A stretch of DNA of 64,000 nucleotides from Pseudomonas sp. UFMG81 (GTDB taxonomy: Bacteria > Pseudomonadota > Gammaproteobacteria > Pseudomonadales > Pseudomonadaceae): positions 1 through 64,000 of the forward strand of contig NZ_JACAFQ010000024.1 of the NCBI RefSeq assembly GCF_015354575.1, written 5' to 3'. Shown one piece after another: positions 43,032-51,914 of the stretch. Position numbers and translations under genes: made by a program. The notes under the pieces were generated by a model. That model saw only the letters and a program-made list of their open reading frames with translations, was not told where the DNA came from and did no database searches. Every line of letters starts with the position of its first letter. Position 1 is the first letter of the stretch.

Positions 43032-44122
43032 TGAAGCGCCTGGCCCTTGCGTTCGCCTTGGGCTGCATGGCGTCGGCGGCCAGCGCCGCCGACGCCGACA
43101 AGCCCAGTGTCAACCTGTTCATCTGGGGCGAATACCTCGCCCCGGACACGCTGGCCAACTTCGAGAAGCAAACCGGCATCCGCGTGGTGGCCGACCATTT
43201 CGACTCGCTGGAAACCGCCGAGACCAAGCTGCTCACCGGTGGCAGTGGGTATGACGTGGTGCTCAGCGCCGGCCAGCACCTGAGCCGGGCCATCGCCAGC
43301 GGCGCCTTGCAGCCGCTGGACAAGGCGCGGCTACCGCACCTGCAAGGGATAGGCGAGGAATTCCGCCAGCACATGGCCGTGTTCGACCCCGGTAACCGCT
43401 ATGCCGGCACTTACGCGTGGGGTACCACCGGGGTGGGCTTCCAGCAGCAGGCGGTGGCCGCACGGCTGGCGGACGCGCCGAAGGACAGCTGGGCAATGCT
43501 GTTCGACCCGCAGGTGGTGGCGAAATTCGCCGATTGCGGGGTGAGCCTGCTCAACGACCCCAACGAAGTGTTCGCTGCGGTGATGCGCTACATGGGGCTG
43601 GATATCAACCAGCAGCGCATCGAGGACCTCAAGGCCGCCGAAGCCCAGCTACGCAAGGTGCGCCCGTATATCCGCTACTTCGACAACGACCGCAACATCA
43701 ACGACCTGGCCAATGGCGAGACCTGCGTGGCGATGTCGTGGAACGGCAACGTGGCCATCGCCCAGGCCCAGGCGCAACAGGCCGGCAAGCCGTTCAGCCT
43801 GGACTACCGCATCCCAAGCGAAGGGACGTTGATCTGGCTCGATGCGCTGGTGGTGCCCAAGGATGCGCCGCACCCGCAGGCGGCGTGGGCATTGATGGAT
43901 TACCTGATGCGCCCGGAGGTGATCGCGCCGATCACCGACAGCATTCACTACGCCAATGCCATCACCGCGGCCGACAACCTGGTGGATGCACAGATTCGCA
44001 ATGCCCCGGGCACCTACCCGCCGGCCGAGGTGCGGGCGCGTCTGTATACCAAGAACGATAACGGCAAGGCGTTCAACCGCGAGCTGACCCGGGCCTTCAG
44101 CCGCCTGAAGAGCGGTACCTGA
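43031..44122 (+). CDS. Periplasmic polyamine-binding protein (PotF/SpuD-like)
   Basis: The 363-residue exported solute-binding protein has a signal peptide (LALAFALGCMASAASA) followed by VNLFIWGEYLAPDTLANFEK, the pattern of PotD/PotF-type polyamine binders, and later FDNDRNINDLANGETCVAMSWN. It should bind putrescine, agmatine or spermidine for an ABC importer. No permease or ATPase genes are adjacent, so it may use a transporter encoded elsewhere or act as a sensor. It overlaps aguA by one base, which points to agmatine. Confidence 0.9.
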   Translation: MKRLALAFALGCMASAASAADADKPSVNLFIWGEYLAPDTLANFEKQTGIRVVADHFDSLETAETKLLTGGSGYDVVLSAGQHLSRAIASGALQPLDKARLPHLQGIGEEFRQHMAVFDPGNRYAGTYAWGTTGVGFQQQAVAARLADAPKDSWAMLFDPQVVAKFADCGVSLLNDPNEVFAAVMRYMGLDINQQRIEDLKAAEAQLRKVRPYIRYFDNDRNINDLANGETCVAMSWNGNVAIAQAQAQQAGKPFSLDYRIPSEGTLIWLDALVVPKDAPHPQAAWALMDYLMRPEVIAPITDSIHYANAITAADNLVDAQIRNAPGTYPPAEVRARLYTKNDNGKAFNRELTRAFSRLKSGT

Positions 44123-44124
44123 GT

Positions 44125-44304
44125 TCAGTGCGCCCCGGCGTGGCGCCGTGCGCGTCGCGCCGGCTGGGGCCTGGCCTGGGGTTGCGCGGGCAGGTGGTGG
44201 GGGTGGGAATGCCGGCGCACGATGCGCAGCACGCCCCAGAGCATGGCGGCGGCAACGCTGAGCCACATGCCGACCAACATGAGGATTGCCATAGTCAGGG
44301 TCAT
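44125..44304 (-). CDS. Small membrane protein (59 residues)
   Basis: The protein starts MTLTMAILMLVGMWLSVAAA, a single hydrophobic segment of about 20 residues. A strongly basic His/Arg/Pro-rich tail follows. The ATG at 44304 has an excellent AAGAAGGAGG site 6 bp away, which supports a real gene. It ends 2 bp from the binding-protein stop on the other strand. The function is unknown. Confidence 0.65.
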   Translation of the reverse strand: MTLTMAILMLVGMWLSVAAAMLWGVLRIVRRHSHPHHLPAQPQARPQPARRARRHAGAH

Positions 44305-44515
44305 GTGTGCCTCCTTCTTTGTGGCAGGCAAGCCCGCCATCCAGACACAGGTATCAGTCTAGCCCGGCGCCTGTGACGTTCCATTGACCGAAGGTCTAGT
44401 GCTTGGGCCGATTCGTTCCAAGCGCGGCCCGGGCTATACCCGGAGTGCACGGCGGCCTATCATCGATGCCCTTGGCCGGGCGCTGCCTGCCCGGCGTCGG
44501 AACAAGCGAGTGCCC

Positions 44516-45202
44516 ATGTCGCAACAACCCCTCAAGCTTCGGGCCTTCGGCCCACGTCGCCTGCTGGTTGCAGGTTTGCTGGCGGTCACCCTGGCCGGTT
44601 GCGCCAGCGCGCCACCCGCGGCGCTCAAGAGCCTGCCGCAGAAGGTCGAGATCAGCAGCGTGCCGTTCTACCGCGGCAATGCCAACCACAGCGGCTCGAT
44701 GGCGCTGGCGGCGGTGCTGTCGGCGAAGGGCGCGCCGATCACCCCGGGGCTGCTGGACAAATCCCTGGGCCTGCCCAATGCCGCCGAGTCGCTGGACACC
44801 GGTATCCCCAGGGTGGCGCGTGAATATGGGATGGTCGTCTACCCGCTGGACAAACGCCTGGACGCCTTGTTGGCGCAAGTGGCCGCCGGCTACCCGGTAC
44901 TGCTGCGTTATGAAGAGGGCTCGGCCTGGTGGAGCGAGCCGCGCTATGCCGTGTTGATCGGCTATGACCGCTACAAGCAGCGGGTGCTGTTGCGCGCGGG
45001 CATGCACCGGCGACAGTTGATGAGCTTTGGCGATTTCGAATCGGCCTGGGCGAAGGAGGGCAGTTGGGCGGTGCTGGTGCAGTCGCCACGGCAGTTGCCG
45101 GCGCAGGTGGACCGGCAGCGCTGGTTGCAGGCGGCGGATGAGCTGGCGCGGGCGGGGCAGGAGATTGCGGCGAAGCAGGCGGTGAATAGCCTGGGGCGGT
45201 GA
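44516..45202 (+). CDS. Lipoprotein with degenerate C39-peptidase-like domain
   Basis: The 228-residue protein has a lipobox (LAVTLAGC) and a fold resembling C39 cysteine peptidases. The catalytic positions are changed: where C39 enzymes have CGPAAL, this has SGSMAL (Ser59 in place of Cys), and where they have HYAVLIGYD, this has RYAVLIGYD. It is therefore probably a non-catalytic binding protein at the outer membrane. The C-terminus (about 190-228) is a helical TPR-like tail. The ATG at 44516 gives a normal lipoprotein signal. Confidence 0.8.
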   Translation: MSQQPLKLRAFGPRRLLVAGLLAVTLAGCASAPPAALKSLPQKVEISSVPFYRGNANHSGSMALAAVLSAKGAPITPGLLDKSLGLPNAAESLDTGIPRVAREYGMVVYPLDKRLDALLAQVAAGYPVLLRYEEGSAWWSEPRYAVLIGYDRYKQRVLLRAGMHRRQLMSFGDFESAWAKEGSWAVLVQSPRQLPAQVDRQRWLQAADELARAGQEIAAKQAVNSLGR

Positions 45203-45223
45203 CTGTTACGGCCCTATCACCGT

Positions 45224-45345
45224 TGTAGGAGCGGCCTTGTGTCGCGAAAGGGCTTGCAGAGCAGCCCCCGGGGATTTCTGCTTTCACGGTGAAATCCTGG
45301 GGCCGCGCTGCGGCCCTTTCGCGACACAAGGCCGCTCCTACAGGC
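45224..45345. repeat. REP inverted pair (GTAGGAGCGGCCTTGTGTCG type)
   Basis: It has the same core as the unit at 40809-40914, again as a head-to-head pair with a GC-rich spacer arm. It lies between the convergent C39-like lipoprotein and PuuB-like genes, where it may act as a two-way transcription end. Confidence 0.85.
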
Positions 45346-45374
45346 GCCAATTTACCGGCGATAGGCTAGTTGGA

Positions 45375-46658
45375 TCAGAAGCCCAGACGGTCACGCAGGC
45401 TGTAGTACCAGGCACCGAGGGCGCTGAACGGCACGCGCAGCATCTGGCCACCCGGGAACGGGTAGTGCGGCAGGCCGGCGAACGCATCGAAGCGCTCGGC
45501 CTGGCCGCGCAGGGCTTCGGCCAGCACCTTGCCCGCCAGGTGGGTGTAGGTCACACCGTGACCCGAGCAGCCTTGCGAGTAGTAGATGTTGTCGCCGATG
45601 CGGCCAACCTGCGGCAGGCGCGACAGGGTCAGCAGGAAGTTGCCGGTCCAGGCGAAGTCGATCTTCACATCCTTGAGCTGCGGGAAGGCCTTGAGCATTT
45701 TCGGGCGGATGATCGCCTCGATGTTGGCCGGGTCGCGCGCACCGTACACCACGCCACCGCCGAAGATCAGGCGCTTGTCACCGGTCAGGCGGTAGTAGTC
45801 GAGCAGGTAGTTGCAGTCTTCGACGCAGTAGTCCTGCGGCAGCAGGGTGCGGGCCAGTTCTTCGCCCAGCGGCTCGGTGGTGATCACCTGGGTGCCGCAC
45901 GGCATGGACTTGGCGGCCAGCTCCGGCACCAGGTTGCCCAGGTAGGCGTTGCCGGCGACGATGATGTACTTGGCGCGGACCTTGCCCTGCGGGGTGTGTA
46001 CCACCGGGTTGGCGCCACGCTCGATGCGCACGGCCGGGGTCTGTTCGTAGATGATGCCGCCCAGCGACTCGACCGCGGCGGCTTCGCCCAGGGCCAGGTT
46101 GAGGGGGTGGATGTGGCCGCCGCTCATGTCGAGCATGCCGCCCACGTAGCTGTCGCAGGCAACCACTTCACGGATGCGCTTCTGGTCCATCAGTTCCAGC
46201 TGGGTGTGGCCAAAGCGTTCCCACAGGCGTTTTTGCGATTCCAGGTGGCCCATCTGCTTGCTGGTCAGCGCGGCGAACACACCGCCGTCCTTCAGGTCGC
46301 ACTGGATGTTGTACTTGGCCACGCGCTCACGAATGATGCGTCCGCCTTCGAAGGCCATCTGACCCAGCAGTTGGGCTTCTTTAGGGCCGACGGTGCGTTC
46401 GATCACGTCGATGTCGCGGCTATAGCTGTTGACGATCTGGCCGCCGTTGCGGCCCGAAGCGCCGAAACCGACCTTGGCGGCTTCGACGATGCTCACCTTG
46501 AAGCCGTTCTCCAGCAGGAACAGGGCGCTGGACAGGCCGGTGTAGCCGGCACCGATGATGCAGATATCGGTTTCCACCTCACCCTGCAGCGCCGGACGTG
46601 GCGGCACCGGGTTGGCCGAGGCGGCGTAGTAGGACTGGGGGTAGGGGGTAGTGGCCAT
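45375..46658 (-). CDS. FAD-dependent oxidoreductase, gamma-glutamylputrescine oxidase-like (second copy)
   Basis: The 427-residue flavoenzyme has FAD-binding TDICIIGAGYTGLSSALFL, the FGASGRNGGQIVNSYS segment and the C-terminal YYSQGCSGHGVTYTHLAGK. It belongs to the same DAO family as 39425-40714, but the two differ over much of their length, so they are old paralogues and not a recent copy. It is a single-gene unit on the minus strand, and its promoter region is the AT-rich stretch before the first tRNA-Val. Confidence 0.9.
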   Translation of the reverse strand: MATTPYPQSYYAASANPVPPRPALQGEVETDICIIGAGYTGLSSALFLLENGFKVSIVEAAKVGFGASGRNGGQIVNSYSRDIDVIERTVGPKEAQLLGQMAFEGGRIIRERVAKYNIQCDLKDGGVFAALTSKQMGHLESQKRLWERFGHTQLELMDQKRIREVVACDSYVGGMLDMSGGHIHPLNLALGEAAAVESLGGIIYEQTPAVRIERGANPVVHTPQGKVRAKYIIVAGNAYLGNLVPELAAKSMPCGTQVITTEPLGEELARTLLPQDYCVEDCNYLLDYYRLTGDKRLIFGGGVVYGARDPANIEAIIRPKMLKAFPQLKDVKIDFAWTGNFLLTLSRLPQVGRIGDNIYYSQGCSGHGVTYTHLAGKVLAEALRGQAERFDAFAGLPHYPFPGGQMLRVPFSALGAWYYSLRDRLGF

Positions 46659-46817
46659 GCTCGAGAAACCTCGTGTTTTATATTTTTAACGAATGTACCG
46701 ATGCTATCAATAATAATAAACACCCGCTAGTCGTCCGGTGAAAATCCTTTACACCTACCCGTGTGGAGCTTTCTTTAAATATTTTTAAGATTCAGTAGCT
46801 TAGCGTGAAAAAAACGG

Positions 46818-46845
46818 TTGACACTGAATTTGTAACGCGTAGAAT
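46818..46845 (+). promoter_or_regulatory. Sigma70-type promoter of first tRNA-Val
   Basis: TTGACA (46818-46823) and TAGAAT (46840-46845) are separated by 16 bp, ending 14 bp before the tRNA 5' end. Confidence 0.65.
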
Positions 46846-46859
46846 GCGCCCCACACGAC

Positions 46860-46936
46860 AGGCACATAGCTCAGTTGGTTAGAGCACCACCTTGACATGG
46901 TGGGGGTCGTTGGTTCGAGTCCAATTGTGCCTACCA
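46860..46936 (+). tRNA. tRNA-Val (anticodon GAC)
   Basis: The 77-nt cloverleaf has acceptor stem AGGCACA/TGTGCCT, D arm GCTC-AGTTGGTTA-GAGC, anticodon stem CCACC/GGTGG around TTGACAT (anticodon GAC), T loop TTCGAGT and an encoded CCA end. An intrinsic terminator follows. Confidence 0.97.
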
Positions 46937-46967
46937 AACAAAAGTCCCGGTTTCCGGGCATCGAGAA

Positions 46968-46994
46968 GGGCGACCCGCAAGGGTCGCCCTTTTT
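46968..46994 (+). terminator. Intrinsic terminator after tRNA-Val
   Basis: GGGCGACCC, loop GCAA, GGGTCGCCC, then TTTTT: a textbook rho-independent terminator. Confidence 0.92.
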
Positions 46995-47210
46995 GTTTGC
47001 GCTGCGTTTATCGAGCATCGCGCCAGGGCGATGTATCCAGTTGTATCAGGAAAACGCCTCAGCGAATTTTCCTACAAATACCGCTCCTGCTGGATACGCC
47101 TGGGATACATGCCTCGGGCCAAATGCGTCTGCCCGAACGACAAGCCTGCCGGCGTCGCTCCGGGCCATTGCGCCTTTGAGGCATAACCCCGCACCTATCG
47201 GAGCATCACC

Positions 47211-47663
47211 ATGACCCACGCCAAAACCCGTATCGGCCTGCTCACCATCGCCCTGGTCGGCGGTATCAACCTCACATCCTCCGCCTTCGCCGTGGAAGCG
47301 CTGCCCCAGGGCTACCAGATCGCCGCCGCCGACAAGGCCGCGGAAGGTAAATGTGGCGAGGGTAAGTGTGGCGCAGGCGCAGCCCAAGCCAAAGGTACGC
47401 AGACGGAAGGCAAGTGCGGTGAGGGCAAGTGCGGCGATGCCTCTTTCGCCCGTACCGACACCGACCACGACGGCCGCGTGTCCCGTGCCGAACTGCTGGC
47501 GGTGGCGCCCAAGGCCAACGCCGAGTTCGACGCCATTGACGCCAACCACGATGGCTTCCTCTCCGAAGGCGAGGTGTACCAGTTCCGCAAAGGCCAGTTC
47601 GATGCCAACGGCAAGCCGTTCCCGGCCGACCTGTACAGCAAGCTGAGCCAGGCCAAGAACTGA
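47211..47663 (+). CDS. EF-hand protein with four EGKCG motifs (HvfA-like)
   Basis: The 150-residue exported protein has a signal peptide (to about residue 27), a Gly/Cys segment with EGKCG repeated four times in two pairs (cysteines 48, 53, 69, 74), and two EF hands (DTDHDGRVSRAE at 83-94 and DANHDGFLSEGE at 110-121). EGKCG motifs are known from HvfA-type precursors, whose cysteines are changed by DUF692 (MNIO) enzymes for metal binding. No DUF692 or DUF2063 partner is within the window. It may be an orphan substrate modified in trans, or simply a metal- and calcium-binding periplasmic protein. The ATG at 47211 follows ATCGGAGCATCACC. Confidence 0.82.
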   Translation: MTHAKTRIGLLTIALVGGINLTSSAFAVEALPQGYQIAAADKAAEGKCGEGKCGAGAAQAKGTQTEGKCGEGKCGDASFARTDTDHDGRVSRAELLAVAPKANAEFDAIDANHDGFLSEGEVYQFRKGQFDANGKPFPADLYSKLSQAKN

Positions 47664-47792
47664 GGTTCAACATTGTTCAAGGCATAGCGCCGGGCAGCGC
47701 GCCCGGCCAAGCCATTCCGAGCGCACGGGGTTGAAGATTGAGTGACGGCCCCGTTGGCCAGGAACGCCGTGCGCCGGTCGGGCAATGTGAGT

Positions 47793-49370
47793 TCAGTCCG
47801 GCAGGCCCGCCAGCCGAAGCCCTTGGACAAACCGCGCCAGGTCCTCGTCGCGATGGATCGGCAGCCATTCGCGCAAGCGCGATGCCCGCAGCTGCGGGTC
47901 CAGTTGCCGCAGCCTGGCCATCGCCTGGCTGGCCTCGGCCTGGCGCCCGCCGAGTGCAAGGCTGGCCGCCAGCAGCGCCATTGCGGCAAGCAGGCTGGGC
48001 AGGTTGCCCAAGGCTTTCTCGGCCCAGCCGATGGCGCACGCGTCGCGCCCGGCGAAGAAGTGCGCCAGGGCCATGCCCACCTGCATGCGGAACATTTCCG
48101 GGTCCAGCGGGCTGAGGCGGGTGGCATGTTCCAGGTTGGCGATCGCCGTTTCGGTCTCGCCGCGCAGCGCGCGCAGGATACCGCCCAGGTACCAGGCCGG
48201 GGCGAGGTTGGGGTTGAGCAGGCGCGCGCGGTCGAGCAGGGCGATGGCGCCGTCCAGATCACCGGTCAGGTGGCCCAGCGCATGCCCGCCACGGGTCAGC
48301 GCCACGGCGTCGTCGCGGCCCAGCTCCACCGCCAGCCTGGCCAGGCGCGCGCCTTCGGCGATCTCCTCGGCGCGGTCGGCCATCCAGCCGTTCAACTTGC
48401 GCCAGAAATGGCACCACGCGGCCATGCCGTAGGCCGAGGCGAACTCCGCGTCCATCTCGATGGCCTGGTAGAACAGTGCCAAGGCTTCTGCCACGGCCTC
48501 GCGCGTTCCGTGGTGCAGTTTCGCGGTGCCACGCAGGTAGTAGTCGTAGGCGCACAGGCTGTCGGTGGGTTTGCGCTTGGCCCGCTCGATTTCGGCCCGC
48601 TCCAGCTGTGGGGCGATGGCGCCGACCACGCTTTCGGCGATCTGGTCCTGCAGGTCGAAGAGGTTGTCCAACGCGCCTTCGAAGCGCTCGGCCCAGATAT
48701 GCGTGCCTTGGCTGGCGTCGATCAGCTGGCCGGTGATGCGCACGCGGTTGCCGGCCTTGCGCACGCTGCCTTCGAGCACATAGCGCACGCCCAGCTCGCG
48801 GCCCACGTCGCTGACGTCGACCCGGCGATCCTTGAAGGTGAAGCTGGAGTTGCGGGCGATGACGAACAGCCAGCGGATCCGCGACAGGGCGACGATGATG
48901 TCCTCGACGATGCCGTCGGCGAAGTAGTCCTGTCCGGGGTCGCCGCTGAGGTTCTGGAAGGGCAGGACGGTGATGGACGGCTTGTCCGGCAGCGCCAGGC
49001 TGGCCTGCGGGGCTGGCTGCAGGGGCAGCGGCGGTTGATCGTCGGGCCGCTCAGGCCCAGGCACTTCACGGATGACGCCGACAAAGCGGTAGCCCTTGCG
49101 GGCCACGGTGCGCAGCAGGCGCTGCTGCTCGCCCGAGTCGCCGATGGCCTTGCGCACCGCGTTGATATGGCTGGCGACGGTCGACTCGGAGACGATCCGC
49201 CCACTCCACACAGCCTGCAGCAGCTCGTCCTTGCTGACCACCCGATCACCGTTGCTGACCAGTTGCAGCAACAGGTCGAACACCTGCGGGCCAAGGGTCA
49301 CGGTCTGGCCGCGCAGGGTCAGCTCCCGGCGCTGTTGATCCAGCACGTAGTCTTCGAAGGCGAATGGCAA
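47793..49370 (-). CDS. CadC-like winged-helix regulator with TolB-like and TPR regions
   Basis: The 525-residue protein starts with an OmpR/CadC-type winged helix (LLQLVSNGDRVVSKDELLQA, then AVRKAIGDSGEQQRLLRTVA). A TolB/FlgO-like domain follows (ITVLPFQNLSGDPGQDYFAD, GRELGVRYVLEGSVRKAG), then a long TPR region (about 280-500). Such proteins are often annotated as adenylate-cyclase-like but have no cyclase domain; no membrane segment is obvious. The start is TTG at 49370, the only good candidate, preceded by AGGGGAC. It is divergent from the NmrA-cupin-efflux operon and probably regulates it. Confidence 0.85.
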   Translation of the reverse strand: MPFAFEDYVLDQQRRELTLRGQTVTLGPQVFDLLLQLVSNGDRVVSKDELLQAVWSGRIVSESTVASHINAVRKAIGDSGEQQRLLRTVARKGYRFVGVIREVPGPERPDDQPPLPLQPAPQASLALPDKPSITVLPFQNLSGDPGQDYFADGIVEDIIVALSRIRWLFVIARNSSFTFKDRRVDVSDVGRELGVRYVLEGSVRKAGNRVRITGQLIDASQGTHIWAERFEGALDNLFDLQDQIAESVVGAIAPQLERAEIERAKRKPTDSLCAYDYYLRGTAKLHHGTREAVAEALALFYQAIEMDAEFASAYGMAAWCHFWRKLNGWMADRAEEIAEGARLARLAVELGRDDAVALTRGGHALGHLTGDLDGAIALLDRARLLNPNLAPAWYLGGILRALRGETETAIANLEHATRLSPLDPEMFRMQVGMALAHFFAGRDACAIGWAEKALGNLPSLLAAMALLAASLALGGRQAEASQAMARLRQLDPQLRASRLREWLPIHRDEDLARFVQGLRLAGLPD

Positions 49371-49615
49371 CGTCGTGTCCCCTGGCCGAGCGCCCTAGGC
49401 ATCGTGTCCGAGGCGATTGTGAAAGTGTCCGTCGTCGATGATACGGCAGGCCGCGGCGGGCCGCATTGCCTGCAACCCTCGGCGCCGCCGTTTGGACGTA
49501 AAACCAAGCATTCCTGAAGGTTAATCCAGCCGCCGCGCAAGGACTTGGCGAGCGCCTGGGCGCATCGTGTAGCGGTATCGACGGCAATGCCTGCCGTCGC
49601 CCACGGGAGACCCCC

Positions 49616-50359
49616 ATGAAGATCGTCGTGATCGGAGGCACAGGCCTCATTGGCTCCAAGGTCGTCAACAGCCTGCGCGAACGTGGCCACGAGGCCGTCG
49701 CCGCGGCACCCAGCACCGGCATCGACAGCATCACCCGCGAAGGCCTGGCCGCCGCCATGGACGGCGCCCAGGTGGTGGTCGACGTGACCAACGCGCCGTC
49801 CTGGGAAGACCAGGCCGTGCTCGCGTTCTTCCAGACCTCCACCAGCAACCTGCTGGCCGCCGAGAAGGCCGCCGGGGTCAAGCACCATGTCGCGCTGTCG
49901 ATCGTCGGGTGCGAGCGCTTGCCGGAGAACGGCTACTTCCGCGCCAAGGTGGCGCAAGAGCGGCTGATCAAGGACGCCGGCGTGCCTTACACCCTGCTGC
50001 GCGCCACCCAGTTCTTCGAATTTGTCGGTGGCATCGCCCAGGCCGCGACCCAGGGTGACCAGGTGCGCCTGTCGCCCGCGTTGATCCAGCCCATGGCTTC
50101 GGCCGACGTGGCGGCAGCGCTGGTGGAGGTGGTGCTCGCCGCGCCGGCCAACGCCACCCTGGAAGTGGCCGGCCCCGAGGCGCTGCCACTGGATGAGCTG
50201 GTGCGCCGCTTCCTGCGCCTGACCGGCGATGGGCGCAAGGTCGTGCCTGACGTGCATGCGCGCTATTTCGGCGCCGAACTCAATGACCAGTCGCTCACCC
50301 CCGGCGCTCAGGCCCGCCTCGGCGCCACCCGTTTCGAAGACTGGCTGGCGCGGTCCTGA
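49616..50359 (+). CDS. NmrA-like NAD(P)-binding SDR protein
   Basis: The 247-residue Rossmann-fold protein has MKIVVIGGTGLIGSKVVNSL at the N-terminus and KHHVALSIVGCERLPENGYF, the pattern of atypical NmrA-like SDRs. It may act as a redox sensor or as a reductase/epimerase for a small compound. The ATG at 49616 follows ACGGGAGACCCCC. It is the first gene of a plus-strand operon with a cupin and an efflux pair. Confidence 0.88.
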   Translation: MKIVVIGGTGLIGSKVVNSLRERGHEAVAAAPSTGIDSITREGLAAAMDGAQVVVDVTNAPSWEDQAVLAFFQTSTSNLLAAEKAAGVKHHVALSIVGCERLPENGYFRAKVAQERLIKDAGVPYTLLRATQFFEFVGGIAQAATQGDQVRLSPALIQPMASADVAAALVEVVLAAPANATLEVAGPEALPLDELVRRFLRLTGDGRKVVPDVHARYFGAELNDQSLTPGAQARLGATRFEDWLARS

Positions 50360-50397
50360 CCACCAGCCCGACCCCATCATTGCTGAGGAGTATCGCC

Positions 50398-50811
50398 ATG
50401 TTCCGTCGAATCCTGCTGGCCGCCGCCATCGCGGCCCTGTCCATCACCGCGGTCTCGGCCGATGAGCGGCCGGCGAGCAAGGTCACCGTGGTCTTCGACC
50501 ACCCGCTGCCGAACGTCCCGGGCAAGAGCATGCGCGGGGTGGTCGTCGACTATGCGCCGGGCGCCGCGTCGCCTTCGCACCGCCACCCGAGTTCCGCGTT
50601 CATCTATGCCACCGTGCTCGAAGGCGAAGTGCGCAGCAGCGTCAATGGCGAGCCGGCGCGCACCTACAAGGTTGGCGAAAACTGGTACGAGGCCCCCGGC
50701 GCCTTCCATGGGGTGAGCGCCAATGCCAGCGACACCAAGCCTGCGCGGTTGATGGCGGTGTTCGTGCTCGACAGCACGGAAACCGTGCTGGTGACCCCGA
50801 GCAGCAAGTGA
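50398..50811 (+). CDS. Exported cupin-domain protein
   Basis: The 137-residue small periplasmic cupin has a signal peptide (LLAAAIAALSITAVSADE) and cupin motifs PSHRHPSSAFIYATVLEGE and GENWYEAPGAFHGVS. The His-x-His and later His could bind a metal. The function is unknown; the operon suggests handling of the compound exported by the next two gene products. Confidence 0.88.
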   Translation: MFRRILLAAAIAALSITAVSADERPASKVTVVFDHPLPNVPGKSMRGVVVDYAPGAASPSHRHPSSAFIYATVLEGEVRSSVNGEPARTYKVGENWYEAPGAFHGVSANASDTKPARLMAVFVLDSTETVLVTPSSK

Positions 50812-50837
50812 GCGCATGGCTTTTGTCAGGAGTCGCG

Positions 50838-51914
50838 ATGATGAACAGATGCCCGGAACAGGCCGACACCGCCGCCCCAGTGCCCGGGCGCAGCCGCAGG
50901 CAGAAGCTTGGCATCCTGTTGTGCATCGTGGCTCTGCTGGTCGTGGCCGGCGGCTGGGTTATCGCTCGTTCGAGCGAAGTGGCATCGACCGATAACGCCT
51001 ATGTGCGCGGCGATGTCACCTCGCTCGCCGCCAAGGTGGCGGGCTACGTGGTCAGCGTCGAGGTCGAGGACAACCAGCGTGTGGCGGCGGGGGACGTGCT
51101 GTTTCGCATCGACGATCGTGACTACCGGGCGCACCTGGCGCAGGCCGAGGCCAACGTCAGGGTGGCCGAAGCGCGGCTGGCCAATGTCGAGGCCGAAACC
51201 CGCCAGCAGCAGGCGCAGATCCGCCAGGCCGTGGCGGGCCGGCAGTCGGCGCTGGCGCAACGCGGCCTGGCCGACAAGAGCCATGAGCGCAGCCGCAAGC
51301 TGATCGCCTTCAGCGCCGTCAGCCAGGCCGTGGTCGACCAGACCGACGCCGCCCGTAGCAGTGCCCAGGCCACGCTGTCGGCAGCGTCGGCGACACTGGA
51401 CGCCGAACAGCAACGCATTGCCGTGCTCACGGCGCAGCGCGCGTCGGCACTGGCGGCCATCGCCCAGGCCCAGGCCGCGCGCGAGCTGGCCAGCCTGGAA
51501 CTGGAGCACACCGTGGTGCGCGCCCCGGTCGCCGGTGTGGTCGGCAACCGCCAGGTGCGGGTTGGGCGCTTCGTCACCCCGGGCGGGGCACTGCTGGATG
51601 TCGTGCCGGTCGACAACGTCTGGGTGGTGGCCAACTTCAAGGAGACCCAGGTGGAGCACCTGCAACCCGGCCAGCGCGTGCGGGTGACCCTCGATGGCTT
51701 CCCCGACGACACCCTCGATGGTGTGGTCGACAGCTTTGCCCCCGGCAGCGGAGCGGCGTTCAGCCTACTGCCGCCGGACAATGCCACGGGTAACTTCGTG
51801 CGCGTGGTACAGCGCGTACCGGTGAAGATCCACCTGATGCACAACCCGCTACCTGGGCGCATCGTGCCGGGGCTGTCGGCACGGGTGGTGGTCGAGCTCG
51901 GCGGTGGGGCATGA
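50838..51914 (+). CDS. EmrA/HlyD-family membrane fusion protein
   Basis: The 358-residue periplasmic adaptor has one membrane anchor (LGILLCIVALLVVAGGWVIA), then STDNAYVRGDVTSLAAKVAG, typical of EmrA, a coiled-coil hairpin and a second lipoyl half (LEHTVVRAPVAGVVGNRQV). Start ATG 50838 follows CAGGAGTCGCG. Its stop overlaps the MFS gene (ATGA). Confidence 0.92.
   Translation: MMNRCPEQADTAAPVPGRSRRQKLGILLCIVALLVVAGGWVIARSSEVASTDNAYVRGDVTSLAAKVAGYVVSVEVEDNQRVAAGDVLFRIDDRDYRAHLAQAEANVRVAEARLANVEAETRQQQAQIRQAVAGRQSALAQRGLADKSHERSRKLIAFSAVSQAVVDQTDAARSSAQATLSAASATLDAEQQRIAVLTAQRASALAAIAQAQAARELASLELEHTVVRAPVAGVVGNRQVRVGRFVTPGGALLDVVPVDNVWVVANFKETQVEHLQPGQRVRVTLDGFPDDTLDGVVDSFAPGSGAAFSLLPPDNATGNFVRVVQRVPVKIHLMHNPLPGRIVPGLSARVVVELGGGA

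Larger units (their letters stand above)
46844..47002. repeat. Direct repeat carrying tRNA-Val and terminator, copy 1
   Basis: 159 bp from the -10 region to beyond the terminator are almost identical to 53579-53737, differing by a handful of bases. Both copies have the same orientation, 6.7 kb apart. Confidence 0.9.
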
